From Purshia tridentata (taxonomy: Eukaryota > Streptophyta > Magnoliopsida > Rosales > Rosaceae), in contig QANT01008618.1 in NCBI GenBank assembly GCA_003254885.1, forward strand, positions 1-23,651: a DNA stretch of 23,651 nucleotides, read 5' to 3'. This document shows, in pieces, positions 1 through 9,977 of this stretch. The translations under genes were made by a program, and so were the position numbers. How positions within the stretch are numbered: position 1 is the first letter of the stretch; each line of letters opens with the position of its first letter. The notes under the pieces were generated by a model. The model did no database searches, was not told the origin of the DNA, and saw only the letters and a list, made by a program, of their open reading frames with translations.

Positions 1-317
1 TGGATTAAATGACTTATAATTTAAAATTTATAGCTTAAATACTTATGAAAATTATACCATTAGTTATATTTAAAAAAAAATCTTTAATTTAAGGTCAATA
101 TTAACTATATTTGAATATTTTATTTGTTTACACAAATTAAAAATATATATATATTATCACTCAAAAAAGATAAACACAACATAATTTATCTTATTTCATA
201 AAAGGTACACACCAAAAACACACCAAAAACACACAAATAACACATAATGGAAACCACACAACTAAAACAACTAAAGTTTTTCATGCATTCAAACATTTGG
301 TGGATTTCCTTCTCGAA
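1..317. other. AT-rich flank downstream of the Harbinger transposase
   Basis: Very AT-rich sequence without a usable reading frame. Near 204-250 a short A/C-rich unit (acaccaaaaac) repeats two to three times. It probably lies inside the same transposon, since the transposase stops at 318 and no terminal inverted repeat is visible before the window edge. The left end of the element is therefore likely outside the window. Confidence 0.4.
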
Positions 318-1621
318 TCAGATGTGCTCAATGAGGTTGGCTTTCAGGGATGCATTTTCATTTCTTGACCGGACCAATCTCCTTTGAGCAAGCAGCTTTG
401 GTAATGGGAGTGCCTCACCTCTGATTTCACATGGTTGTACAAAATCATATTCTTGTTCTGCCCTCCTAGTGCTGGCCACTATGTCTGTTGGCTCATCGTT
501 ACAATCATCTTCAAGACGCTCATTCTCCATAATCATATTGTGTAATATGATGCACGCTTTCATGATATACCCAAGCTTGTGTTTGTCCCACACACGGGTT
601 GGTCGTTTTATAATCTGCCACCTAGCTTTTAGAATTCCAAACGCCCTCTCCACATCCTTTCGGTAGCCTTCTTGTCGCCTTAAAAACAACGTATGTGGTC
701 CTGATATTGGACTTCGCAAATTAGTAATTAGAGTTGCCCATTGAGGGTAGATCCCGTCTGTAAGATAGTACGGGAGTCTGTATTCCATACCATTCATATT
801 GAATTTGACACGGTGATTTTGGCCAAGAATCTCAAGATCAAATAAGGGCGAAGAGTTGAGCATCGTGATGTCATTATTGGATCCAGGAAAGCCAAAATTG
901 GCATGCCATATCCACGTGTCATATGAGGCTACGACCTTGAGAATAATAGTTGGGACATGGTAATGCCCACGGTAATAAGCTTGCTTGGCCATTGGGCAAG
1001 CTTGCCAAACCCAATGCATGCAATCCAAGCTACCAATCATACCTGGGAATCCACGCCGGTTTCCTTTTTGCAAAAGCTTTCTCATATCAGTCACAGTAGG
1101 TCGGCAGAGATACTCATCGGTGTAGATATAGCAGATGGCCTTGTAGAACTTCTGGAATGATGTTCGTATGGTGGTTTGGCTTATTGTCAGCACCTTTGAG
1201 ACCATATCAAAAGGAATGCCATATGCCATTACCCTCAAGGCCGCCGTTACCTTTTGCTATGGTGTGCAACCCATTCTACCTAGTGCGTTAGGTCGTGATA
1301 GGAAATATTCATCTTCTCTGCAAACATCTTCGAGGATTCTATTGAATAAAGGTAGGTGCATGCGGTATCGTCTGCGGAAGGTCAAAGTGTCCTCCAAAGG
1401 GGTAAGGATGAAGTAGTTCTCCATTAGACGTTCGTGGCCGGCTTCCCTATTTCGGTGTGTGTAACGGCGATTTGAAGAAGTACCATTGTGCCTTGGACGT
1501 GGGTGGGTGTATCCATGAGCATTATCCATGAGCACATGCCCCACAAGCTCTCTCCCTCATCTTCCCTTTTGTATTCAGATTCCGAAGAAGAGGATGATGA
1601 AAACACGTGTTGAGGCCACAT
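318..1621 (-). pseudogene. PIF/Harbinger DDE transposase (DDE_Tnp_4 type), broken
   Basis: This is the transposase of a plant PIF/Harbinger DNA transposon, which cuts and pastes the element together with a Myb-like partner. The reading frame shows NREAGHERL near the N-terminus, then a DDE nuclease core: GSLDCMHW (first Asp), PGSNNDITML (second Asp) and RKDVERAFGILK (Glu). The catalytic triad is thus present, and the natural TGA lies at 318-320. The frame is cut by a TAG at 1257-1259, between CTP and QKVTAALRVMAYG. Both sides are in the same frame, so this is a nonsense change rather than an intron. A Ser-rich acidic N-terminus (about 1560-1621) lies in another frame and joins only through a frameshift near 1540-1560. 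The segment 318-1238 opens with TTG in place of ATG and is not an independent gene. The family is clear; the exact N-terminus is not. Confidence 0.88.
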
Positions 1622-2040
1622 GCTTGTGTATATGGATTTAGATATGATCCTGAAAATGAAGTGTGTGTAAAGAGTAGGATATTAATAGGGGTTTTTATAA
1701 AGAATTCATATGAATGCTAGATAAGGATTGAATGGTCCACATTCATTTGCTTTATAATGGTGTAGTCTTGTAGAATAGTTAATCTGACATGCAATAATGG
1801 TCTCACATGCATCTGTCTTATTAACTGTTGTACGAATAAAGATTCATGCATTGGTCATATCATAATAATGGTAGGAATCCAATAATGGTAAGAATAAAGG
1901 TGGGAATCCAATGGATTAATTTTTTTTTGAAATACTTGAAATTCATACATAGTTATAGTTAACTAAAATTACAAAAATGCAAACATATTTCAAAGTTCAT
2001 ACATAAGTTCTCCGAGAAAACAGAATTCAAAGTAGGTATC
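1622..2040. other. Spacer between the two Harbinger genes
   Basis: About 420 bp of AT-rich sequence separating the transposase from the end of the Myb-like gene. I see no coding segment or structured repeat in it. Position and composition fit the internal spacer of a PIF/Harbinger element. Confidence 0.5.
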
Positions 2041-3197
2041 TTAATTATTAGGAGGGTACCCATGGTGTGATTGGTTGAAATTGGAAAGATCAGGGCAGTA
2101 GTCCTCGTGAGAGCTTTGGTTATCTTGCATCTCATATCTAGCCTCAATGGCAGCTTGTTTACGTTCTCAATACCTCTGTTGCATTGGATTCATGGTAGAG
2201 AGGTTTTGGCTCATAATAAATTGCTCTTCTTGGTCTTGTAGCCTCTTGAGTCTCTCTCTCTCTCTTACTTCTCTAGCACGCTCTCTGTCAAACTTGCTTT
2301 GAATCAGAATTTGTGTGTTGTTATTATACTCGTCAAGCCTCTCACCCGTCACATCCTAGTGAGATTCAACTTCCTTCACCTGTTTGGAACGATTTCGTCC
2401 TGGTGGCCTTGGCCTACGGGGACCCACTGGTTGAAATGGGGGTGGGTCGTGGTTTGCACTAAGTGAAATGCTAGGACCGGCATTGTCACTCTCAGGCGTA
2501 GATGATCATTGGTGCTCACCTCGGGTGTATTTAGTCACGGCACCGTGTTTGCCGCTGCATACTTAGCGCTTTTTTTTAAATCATCCCAAACATGTAGAAA
2601 ATCAAATTTCTTCTTGGTTTTGTCCGTAAAAGATGTAAGTGCATATGCAAACTACAAATATGACATCAAATAAATATGCAAATTAAATTAAAAAAATCAA
2701 ATAAACATACAATTAAATAAAATGAGGCAAAAACACTTTAACTAACCACGTTACTGTCATTGCTACCACTTTGGCGCATTCGTTCGGCCTCCATAAATGA
2801 AGCGTAGAACTTCATGCAAGCCCAACCTATAAGCGTCCGTCTTGATTTTGCACCGCCAACGGTACGAACAGTGGAGCCTCCCATGTTGCGGATGGAAAGT
2901 TGAAAAATGTCCTTGTCTTTGATTAGCACCAAAATATGCGTCTGGACGCCTTTCTTGCCAAGCCTTCACCAGGGCTTGATCTTCAGTGTGTGACCAAGAC
3001 GTTCCCCTAAGTCTCACTATGATAAAAACTAAATTTTTTTGTAGGATGGAAAGTTGAAAAATGTCCTTGTCTTTGATTAGCACCAAAATATGTGTCTGGA
3101 CGCCTTTTTTGCCAAGCCTTCACCAGGGCTTGATCTTCAGTGTGTGACCAAGAAGTTCCCCTAAGTCTCACTATGATAAAAACTAAATTTTTTTGTG
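2041..3197 (-). pseudogene. Harbinger Myb/SANT-like (NAM-associated) accessory protein, broken
   Basis: This is the second gene of plant PIF/Harbinger elements. Its product carries a Myb/SANT-like DNA-binding domain that helps bring the transposase to the element ends. Reading down the minus strand I see RGTSWSHTEDQALVKAWQ, then GANQRQGHF, then in another frame KFYASFMEAERMRQSG. A phase-0 intron (about 2652-2746, donor gttagt, acceptor tttgtag) follows, then TDKTKKKFDFLHVWDDLKK. Next come a proline/arginine-rich linker, a Glu/Arg-rich helix (RERERLKRLQDQEEQF) and a C-terminal tail ending at TAA 2041-2043. At least three stops and two frame changes break the frame, including a TGA just after MQQRY and a TAG before DVTGERLDEY. 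The first half of the SANT domain is present twice because of a 154-bp tandem duplication. Automated annotation might call this a NAM-associated or GST T3-like gene; the adjacent transposase argues for a transposon origin. Confidence 0.75.
2890..3197. repeat. Tandem duplication, 154-bp period, two copies
   Basis: Copy 1 spans 2890-3043 and copy 2 spans 3044-3197, head to tail. I count about three internal differences (for example tatgcg/tatgtg and agacgtt/agaagtt), so the copies are about 98% identical. Each copy encodes the start of the SANT-like domain on the minus strand. The low divergence suggests the duplication is younger than most of the decay around it. Confidence 0.92.
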
Positions 3198-4150
3198 TGA
3201 ATTTGGTGTCAAAACTTTGTGTTTATGAGGAAACATTGTGATAGTGGGTGATATATATAGAAGTTTGGAGAATATGGCCGTTAGATATTTTGTGAGATTT
3301 TAAAAAAAATTTATGGAATTTTTTCTCATTTTTTAATTTTTTTTCGATTTTTCCAAATTTAAAATAATGATTTTATGTTTAAAAAAAAGAAAAAAAAAGA
3401 GATAGGCAGATCTGGCACAATTCAAACAAAAAGGCTGTTAGTGGGAATCAGTGATCACAGCTGTTGGTTTCCAATGGGAAAATGATCATGTGCGTTCGTG
3501 CGTTGCACATAAGGCCAGGCGCGCTCAGCCGACAGGAATCCACGCGTGGGACCTACCCTCCAGGCGCACTAACTCAGCTGCAACCCCTTTCTCTCTCCTA
3601 CTTTTTGGTTTCTCTCTCCAACTATGTGGGCCCAGGCTACTGTTGCCTTTAATTCAAGTGGGCCCAAGCTTTTGGCTTTGGCTTTTGCTGATACCCAAAT
3701 TTCAGTTTTAGTTTGGGTTATAACCCAATTTGCCTTTCATTTTCCGGCCCGTAGCCGTAGTTGATTGCCAATTTGATATCCAATATGCCTTTTGGCTTTC
3801 ACTTTCCGGGAGCATAGTAGAGAGCCTAAGGATTGCGACATAACAATCAATTCGATTTGTAGTTCTGTTGGAAGGAGCTTTTCTACAATGAAATGAGGGA
3901 CACGCTTCTTAATGAAGAACTTAGGAAGAAATAGGTGGGAGAAAAAAAAGTCTTCCACAATGGCTCTTAGCGTTGGAGCAAGAGGAATTGGTAGAACCGC
4001 TAAGAACTAGAATTGGGGAATAATTTTCTATTTCTAGGTTTCTAGACTTGGGGCCACAACTATAAAATACCAAACCTACCATGGCGGGCAGTTCTACTAC
4101 ACCTAGTGGTTAAGATCAAAAGCAGAAGATGGTGCAAGGAAATTCCTACA
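3198..4150. other. Non-coding stretch, probably the 5' terminal region of the Harbinger element plus flank
   Basis: No convincing gene. 3300-3400 is A/T homopolymer-rich. 3480-3760 is more GC-rich, with segments such as gtgggacctaccc and a Y/R-biased stretch around 3660-3720 that resemble subterminal regions of plant Harbinger elements; this is an inference from general appearance. Plus-strand frames at 3451-3711 have no family features. I could not find an inverted-repeat partner on the other side, so the element boundary is undefined. Confidence 0.35.
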
Positions 4151-4159
4151 CCATCATGT

Positions 4160-5235
4160 TCATGATAGCTCTTTGTTAGCACCAAAAAAATTAGTAGAAG
4201 GTACCAATTATATATGCTGATTGGTCCATCACTGCCAATGCTAAAATTGAGGGTCGAAGAAAGTGGGGATACATCGATGGTGAAAAGGAAAAACCCGAAG
4301 TCACCTCACCAGAATACAAGACTTGAAGAGAAGAAAATTCTCTAGTGACCTAGGAGGTTCGAGTTATGGTGCAATGTCTGGAGACAACAAAGGAAATATG
4401 GGATGCCCTAAAACTTTAGTATACTACAATCCAAGACTTCAACATATCGTTTCAGTCAAGCATCAGGCCAAGGTAACCAAACAAGATGGAGGGTTTGTCC
4501 AAGAATATTATGCCAAGTTACAGAGGATATGGCAAGAAGAAGATGACATCAAGACATGATTTTGAGACTACAAGTGATCTCCAGTGAGTCCACAAGAATA
4601 TTAATGATGATTGAATTTATACCTTTTTTACCAATCTTGATTCACATCTTGATGCAGTTCGCGGAAGAATCCTGTCATCTTCATCCATTAAAAACTTGAG
4701 AGAAGCATTCTTTATGGTGTGTGATGAGGCAAATTAGTATGCCACCATGATGAGTCAACCACCAGTCGATCACTGCTCTTGTGGTCAACTTTTCATAAGC
4801 TTGACGCAGTTCGCCCAAGAATAATAAAGCCACTCTCAAGTGCACACATTGTGGATGTACATGCCATGTTAAAGAAGGCTGCTTTGATATCATTGGTTAT
4901 CCAGATTGGTGGAAAGGACGAGAGAAAGGGGGAGGACGAGCTGGCTGTATGACGTCTTTTCCCGAGGAGACCCCGGATCTGCTTCTTGCATTTGGTCAAG
5001 TACACCTGCATGTGCTCTAAGTTTTTTTTGCTTCTGTTAGTGATAACATATTCTGGTGCTACTAACCATATGACAAGCGAGAAGTCAAAATTCTTCCGGT
5101 TGTTTTCCCATGTCTCATAACCCATCATCACTAATGCTAATAGGGTTGCCTCATCCATTTGTGGTGTCGGTTCTGTAAAACTCAATCCCATTTTGCACAT
5201 AGATAATACTAGAAATAATGCTCGCTCGATGCCGC
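4160..5235 (+). pseudogene. Decayed Ty1/copia gag to protease segment
   Basis: Plus-strand remnant of a copia retrotransposon polyprotein, recognisable in pieces across several frames. In order: a gag N-terminal segment (LVEGTNY, then DWSITANAKIEGRRKWGYIDG, about 4185-4285), a UBN2-type gag core (VKHQAKVTKQDGGFVQEYYAKLQRIW, about 4455-4535), a TFFTNLDSHLDAVRGRIL segment, and a zinc knuckle C-x2-C-x4-H-x4-C followed by FDIIGYPDWW (about 4830-4915). Last comes a protease-like stretch SGATNHM with GVGSVKLNPILHIDNT (about 5043-5205). Many stops and frame changes break it, and the catalytic Asp expected in DSGA is Tyr (TAT, 5049-5051). The similarity fades after about 5235. No integrase, reverse transcriptase or clear LTR pair is attached. 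Confidence 0.8.
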
Positions 5236-5886
5236 GGATTTTAAAATATGTATAGGAAAGATAATGCCATTTACTTATATGTAAAAATCTAGATAGTGAC
5301 ATTAGTGGTTTGCTTAGAAAACTTAAGTTACAAAAAGTAGAAAGGGAACAAACAGAGGAAAAAGAAAGGGAGGTGAATTACCAAAAAAGGAGGGCACATC
5401 TAATCCCAATATTTCACAATAAAAGTTGTGAGGGAGGAAAGAAGAGATGACATAAAGCGTAAAAAAATCAAAAAGATAAGGGCGAAAAGGAAAGATGGCA
5501 TAAAATACCAAATCGGGCCCAATGTAATCTACTAATCACAATGACATTTATTGGCAACAAGCGTAAAAAGCTAAAAAGTTGGGGCAAAATGGATTTTTCC
5601 CTTACAAATGAATAGTATGAATAGTGAATTCTCTTTAGCACTTATAGTATATAGAGAATTTTATTTGTCCCATCTTTGAAGTGTAATCTAATATTTGTTG
5701 GTCAACTAGAGCTTATAGGGGATTGTACTATTTGGAGCAAGAGTTATCAAGGCTGATTTGGGACGGACAAGCTGCTAAAGTCCAAGGAGAGTTATCCAAG
5801 AGCAAGCAAGAGATTTGATTGTAGCATTGTAAATTAGGACATCCTTCCTTTAGTCATTTAAAATAGTTAATGCCCTTTTTTTTTCG
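5236..5886. other. Intergenic AT-rich DNA with a possible copia LTR fragment
   Basis: 5236-5690 shows nothing I can assign. From about 5697 (tgttggtcaactagag) to about 5875 the sequence has the feel of a copia LTR: a TG start, and internal text such as gagttatccaagagcaagc and aattaggacatccttcc. A matching second LTR and target-site duplication were not found, so this is only a candidate. Confidence 0.25.
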
Positions 5887-5892
5887 TTTATT
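5887..5892 (-). terminator. Candidate poly(A) signal AATAAA of the myosin gene
   Basis: On the minus strand the hexamer AATAAA occurs about 370 nt after the TGA stop at 6260-6262 and is followed by an A-rich run. It would give a 3' UTR of roughly 390 nt, ordinary for a plant gene. Plant poly(A) signals are loose, so earlier U/A-rich sites at 6020-6150 are also possible. Confidence 0.35.
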
Positions 5893-6259
5893 GATAATTA
5901 CACATGCATGACTTGGGTGTATTTGCACAAGAATAAAAATAGAGATTGTGAAGCATTTCAGCATTTCTATGCATATGTTTCTAGCTAGTAACAAGTCAAA
6001 CCTGTATCATAATTTCAAGAACAGAGCCCTTGAGTAATAAATTAAAAAAAAGAGAGAGTTGTTTTTAGTTCTTGTCTTTTGTACAAATTGCACACTAATC
6101 GCTCGTTGCAACAACAATGCATCAATAAATAAATAAAAATTGTAGGACCTCTCTTGAACACTCTTGCATCTCTCTTTCCTGGAAAGCAAAAGCACAATGG
6201 AAATGTAGCTAGCTTTTCCAATCTTTGAATGTATGAATTTAGAAGAGAATAAAGTAGCC

Positions 6260-8627
6260 TCAATCTGTTTGTTGCCACAGGAAGTGGAAGTCAGACCTTT
6301 GGCGGAGGATGGCTGGCGGATTTACGTCGGATAGGCTAATAGCATCGAAGGATCTAAACATCTCTTCCATTGAGAAAGGTATACTGCAAATTAAGTTAAT
6401 TTTGAAATGCTTCAGTTAAGTTCTTGTACCATGCCAGTAACTCTGGCCTGTCCGTGTTGGAAGCCTAATTGAAGACATTATGAAGTTTATATTACCTGGA
6501 ATCCACGTCTAGCAGAAAAGGGTTATTGGGCATGTTGATTGAATCCTCTGCCATCAGCACTCTCAATTTTCCAATGACCTAATGCAACAAGTTCCCGGAA
6601 AGAGAAATACAATGGTACACACTTAATTGCGTATTCTAGGATGCTCATTACAACTCCAATAATACCAAACAGAGATGCAGAACCATATTCAATGAATACT
6701 CACGTCTGAAGATAATCCCTGGGCTCCATATTTGTCGTCCCAGAACATTGTTCCAATGCGATATATTTGTGGGATGCTCAGTAACTGATTAATGAAGTGA
6801 ACAACGAAATTAATAAAATGTCCTTAGTTCAACCCTGTTGGACTTCTTTCATCACAGTCCTTGTTTTCTTTGTGAAATAACTTCACAAAAGGGATTTTAA
6901 TCTTTAAAATGAAAGAGTAAAGAGGAGAACTAAAACAAAGAAATTTCTTCGTATGATATAAAAGACTAGTTGAATTACCGGACATAATTCATTTGTGATT
7001 TCATCCAATGATTTCTGAGCTTTTTGGTGCAAAACCTGCACAAATGAAGAATATTTATATGCATAAAAAATTTTCGGAATCCTTCACAAAATTATTTAAA
7101 GAAAAGGGAAAAAGGTATTGGCTTGGTGATATGAGCTCTAAAGAACAAACCAAAAATCCTAAAGCCTGCCTTATGTGTTGGACCTCATCCCAGCATGACC
7201 CAGAAAACTGTAAAAGTAGAAAAATAAATAAGTACATAACATTTTGTTCTTTCCTCCTTGTTGTCTTGGCATTTGTTAGACACAGACAGTTATCTTGCCT
7301 GATCTGTTACTTTGAGACACCACTGTTCCAATTCAAGCAAACCTGCTTTTAGAAATTCTCCATTGCGAAATGAACAGCACTCACGACGAAGCAATAAGCT
7401 GCCAGACCGAGGATTACTTATTAGGAATTGTTATGCACTAAAATAAAGTTTTGATCCAACTAATTTATTAAATGTTTCGATCCCACTCAATTGTTTAAAA
7501 CATTAAGTAGCTGGATATCAAACTCCGCTTACCTGTTAAAGAGTTGGACATTGATGAATGAGAAAACTTGACTAAAGATTTTCCTTGTGATCATGGGAGA
7601 GACCTGAAGTTGCAACAGTTAGTCGACCATAAGAATTCATTACATTGAAATGTGTTATCTGGACTAGCATCTAGAAAAGTATATTTAAGCTTACATGATT
7701 TGCAGACAAAATACCCAAGGTATGATCTAACTTCTTGACAATACTTTGCCAATGCATATTTGATGCTTGTTGTTTTGCTATTATATTTGCATGGATAGTT
7801 TTAGATGACCCTCGTATAGATCTGGCCTTTGCAGATCTCGGTGCCTGTTGATGTTAATTAAGAATTTAGTCATGGTGCAATTATTGTCATGTCATATTAT
7901 TGCTCATATAATATGCTCACCTGAATGCACAAATTCAAGAATGGGCTAATCTGTTTCTTTAGGCTATCACGGATGATCCCATATATTTTCTCAACATATG
8001 CAGTTAGATGTTGCTTGAATAATAATGCTGGGTACTTAGCATCCACTTTTAATTGCTCATTTGGCTTTCCCACCATACCACTGTAGCCACTTGAAACTCC
8101 CAGGCTCATCGAAGATGAATGAAAACCCTGGAATTGTATGTCTAGCATTACATTTCACATGATTTTCAATGCACCAAAGAATTAGTTTGTGAAAGCTTAC
8201 ATGTGCCATTGTACCAAATATGGTACCAGGGGAAGTTCGATTACGATGTGAAGCCGAATTAGGTGCTTTGTTTGCCTTGAATGTACTTTGTAGAAGAAAT
8301 AGAAGAGTAGAAGTTGTTGAAAGCCAATATGCCAGATCACTGATGTTGTTTTGACTCTTCAAGAACATTTCACATTTTAGATTTGAGTTGATCAAATAAA
8401 TACCTAACATATTCATCAATTGATCATTTCTAATATATATGGTTGAAGGCTAATACCTCTATAATATACCGAATTTTGTGGATAATCCTGTCAAAAATAC
8501 TTGTTTTCTCTGCTTCAAAGGATCTCCAGTGAAGGAGTGCTTTGTACACAATACAGGCAGTGACAGGTCTGTTCTTGTCAAATTGCTTATCTTTCATAAG
8601 GCACTTAACAAGCACATCAACATTTTC
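6260..8627 (-). other. Globular tail with dilute (DIL) domain, exons 30-40
   Basis: Cargo-binding tail. Exons on the minus strand: 30, 8457-8627; 31, 8201-8356; 32, 7921-8127; 33, 7695-7844; 34, 7533-7603; 35, 7299-7398; 36, 7151-7207; 37, 6979-7035; 38, 6704-6784; 39, 6496-6578; 40, 6260-6383. Family landmarks in order: [138 protein letters not shown]. The TGA lies at 6260-6262. All phases match provided exon 35 uses the GC donor at 7297-7298. Confidence 0.92.
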
Positions 8628-9941
8628 CTGTTTATAGAGTTCAAGAAAATATTTAGTTGTATTCAGTTATGGAAGAAGCATTTCAATCTTTTAATTTCCT
8701 AATCCAAACTTTCTAAATACCTGCTGCTTATCTGTGAGGGATCTTTGTTTACTAAGGTGGGATAAAATAGGATTTGAGTCCTGAAAGAATATGTTCACTC
8801 ATTAGGTTGATTATAAATTTATAACACATGAAAAATTATTTAGTGATTTGAACCATTTTAATTGCAACGTATTTATTCAAGAAAGTTGGAAATACTTTGG
8901 TCTGAAGCTTTTCCCATTTCGCGTTCCCATTCTCAAAACTCTTCGCCATCATGAAATGTGATTAACAAATAAGCAAGTAATTTTAGTGAAAAAAAGAAGA
9001 AGAAAAAATGTGATCGAATTTACCTTAAGTTGTGGCTGAACCATTTCTGAAGTAGCTTTCTGCCCTATAACTACAGTCTTTTTGCGGAGGAATTCATTTT
9101 CTGACTCCAATTCTGCAATCTTACTCTTCAGGCTGGATAAACACAAATACTTAAGAATTATACTAGCTGATATATTTATAAATTTGCTCAAATAATTTCC
9201 CGGTTAATTATATACTTATAAGGTTGTACTAGCAAATAAGCAGTTGCCTACGAGCACCGATTCTATTAAATGTCAATGTTCATTTTACTTTATTAGAATT
9301 GTCAATTATTTTGATTGTTGATCTATAAGTTCATGTCAAAACAAACTCTAGTGCTATGACAAGGCAACCATTTATATTTTTCTCCATTTGCAGAAAGGTT
9401 GTTCAAGCATAAGATAGTAAAAACTAAAAATTATAGATGTCTAAGCTAGACTTCACCTAGTGAAAAGTTTAACTAGATTTCACATTCTTACATTTTTAGT
9501 TCTTCAAAGAGGTCCTCATTTGTTGATGCAACCAAAGCCTGTTGGCGTAGCACCTGATTTTCAGATTCGAGATTGGACAAGTTCAATTCTAACCTGATTA
9601 AGAAAGATCTAGTTAGTGAACCACAGTTTACTAAACCGAAAAAAAATGTCAACCAGTCTCTTTGATGATAATTTGTGACAATTTCTCAATTTTGATAACA
9701 TAAGTAAAAATGGAAATTTTCAGGACAGTTAAAAAAAGAAGTAATATATAGTACTACCTTTCAATAGTCCTTTGAAGCTGTGTTGCTTTCAGCTGTGTTT
9801 CTTCTGCCTCTTTATGCCTTGCTTTGCTTTCTTTGTCAACTTGAGAGTAATTTTCTTCAAATTCCTCAATATTTTTCTTCAACTCACTTACCTTACCCTA
9901 ATATTCAGAATCTATATATTAGTCAACTGTGACAATACCAG

Positions 9942-9977
<36 letters not shown>

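Noticed and set aside
318..1238. Reading the 306-codon frame as a complete gene
   Set aside because: It begins with TTG within the conserved AALRVMAYG region; the frame continues upstream past a TAG, so it is the C-terminal part of a broken transposase.
3451..3711. Two overlapping plus-strand frames of 62 and 86 residues
   Set aside because: No domain or codon pattern; the region is better explained as a transposon subterminal region.
4793..5302. A 169-residue minus-strand open frame
   Set aside because: It is the complement of the plus-strand copia gag-protease remnant, whose motifs (zinc knuckle, SGATNHM) explain the region; the minus frame shows no family features.
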